NCBI GenBank assembly: GCA_947496355.1
Contig: CANMCO010000016.1
Span: 17,464 to 81,463, forward strand
DNA from: an uncultured Aquimarina sp.
Lineage (GTDB): Bacteria; Bacteroidota; Bacteroidia; Flavobacteriales; Flavobacteriaceae
Reading direction: 5' to 3'
DNA length: 64,000 bases
Every line of letters starts with the position of its first letter. Within the stretch, counting starts at the first letter, position 1. Under the pieces are notes generated by a model. It made no database searches. It saw only the letters and a list, made by a program, of their open reading frames with translations, and had not been told where the DNA came from. A program made the translations under genes and the position numbers. This document shows, piece by piece, positions 63,648 to 64,000 of this stretch.

Positions 63648-64000
63648 TTAGATATTTGGTTAAAATAGATTAATTGATAATTAATAAATATTACATAAAA
63701 GTAATTTTATTTGTGTAATAAATAAGAGTATAATTATAATTTATTCGCTCTAATTTAACGTTATCGATAATAACTCCATTCCACACACATTACACTCCCC
63801 TCCTGCTGTCGGCTCGTATAATAAGTGTTCCATTACTTTTTTTAAAGAGGCTTTTCGTTAGAAAACTTTTAAAACAAACTGTAGAACAAAAAAACTTTGC
63901 TTTTGACCAAAGCAAAGTGACCCTTCGACTACACTATTAGATTAGATGTTTTAATTTAGGAATGTATAATCTGTAGAATTATCTGAACAACCAGAGGAGA
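63648..64000. other. Upstream region of the NACHT gene to window end
   Basis: No gene was seen in these 353 bases. It holds the promoter region of the NACHT gene (AT-rich) and copy 2 of the 145-base direct repeat. The last 80 bases show nothing further that I recognise. Confidence 0.6.
63776..63921. repeat. 145-base direct repeat, copy 2
   Basis: It begins CCATTCCACACACATTACAC and ends CAAAGCAAAGTGAC. Same orientation as copy 1 at 59828-59972, about 90% the same by eye, and only one base longer. The two copies enclose the NACHT gene and about 4 kb. Confidence 0.85.

Overview
The window looks like chromosomal DNA from a member of the Flavobacteriaceae (phylum Bacteroidota). It is AT-rich, has many lipoproteins with a Cys shortly after a hydrophobic leader, uses occasional TTG/GTG starts without clear Shine-Dalgarno sequences, and has promoter-like TAnnTTTG boxes. 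Families typical of marine Flavobacteriia are present (DUF6268, DUF4251, YCF48-like, UMF1-type MFS, GlgE cluster). A genus such as Aquimarina is only a guess. No rRNA, tRNA, CRISPR array or integrase was recognised.

Layout. 1-16 kb is mostly housekeeping and surface genes: the end of a membrane protein, a LamG-type lipoprotein, an AhpD-like protein, a HAMP/class III cyclase, soluble transhydrogenase SthA, several lipoproteins, an M23-type peptidase lipoprotein with five 51-residue repeats, a pirin, a CPA antiporter with a WYL regulator, and an AlkD-like protein. 16.2-24.3 kb is a glycogen/alpha-glucan operon: GlgE, maltokinase, GlgB and a GH31 alpha-glucosidase, with no trehalose synthase in sight.

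24.3-33.5 kb, minus strand, is the most exciting part. It is a four-gene operon: a caspase (C14) fused to an SGNH hydrolase, a protein that I identify as a bacterial gasdermin (pore former with an N-terminal Cys suited to lipidation), a CHAT caspase-like protease, and a STAND NTPase with one membrane segment and WD40 repeats. It looks like an abortive-infection or regulated cell-death system with two different caspase-fold proteases around one gasdermin. A 20-base upstream element is nearly identical to one upstream of the M23-repeat lipoprotein gene.

33.9-37.5 kb carries an M48 peptidase lipoprotein, an MFS transporter, a lipocalin-like protein and an OmpA protein. 37.6-46.0 kb is a biosynthetic cluster of eleven genes: flavoprotein, methyltransferase, type III polyketide synthase, FabL-like enoyl reductase, lipoprotein, FabZ-like dehydratase, esterase/lipase, ketosynthase, LysE-type exporter, acyl carrier protein and phosphopantetheinyl transferase. 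It looks like a phenolic-lipid, alkylpyrone or alkylquinone pathway with its own fatty-acyl supply genes. 46.1-54.5 kb returns to ordinary genes (M16 peptidase, YceI, Bcr/CflA MFS, DUF4251 and YCF48-like proteins).

54.5-64 kb is an accessory region with low gene density, long palindromes and dispersed direct repeats. It holds an OLD-type ATPase cut off right after its Walker B motif at a repeat border, a three-gene operon of unknown function, and a NACHT NTPase with a degenerate Mrr/REase-like N-terminus and a C-terminal TOPRIM-like domain. The NACHT gene lies between 145-base direct repeats and is a likely antiphage gene.
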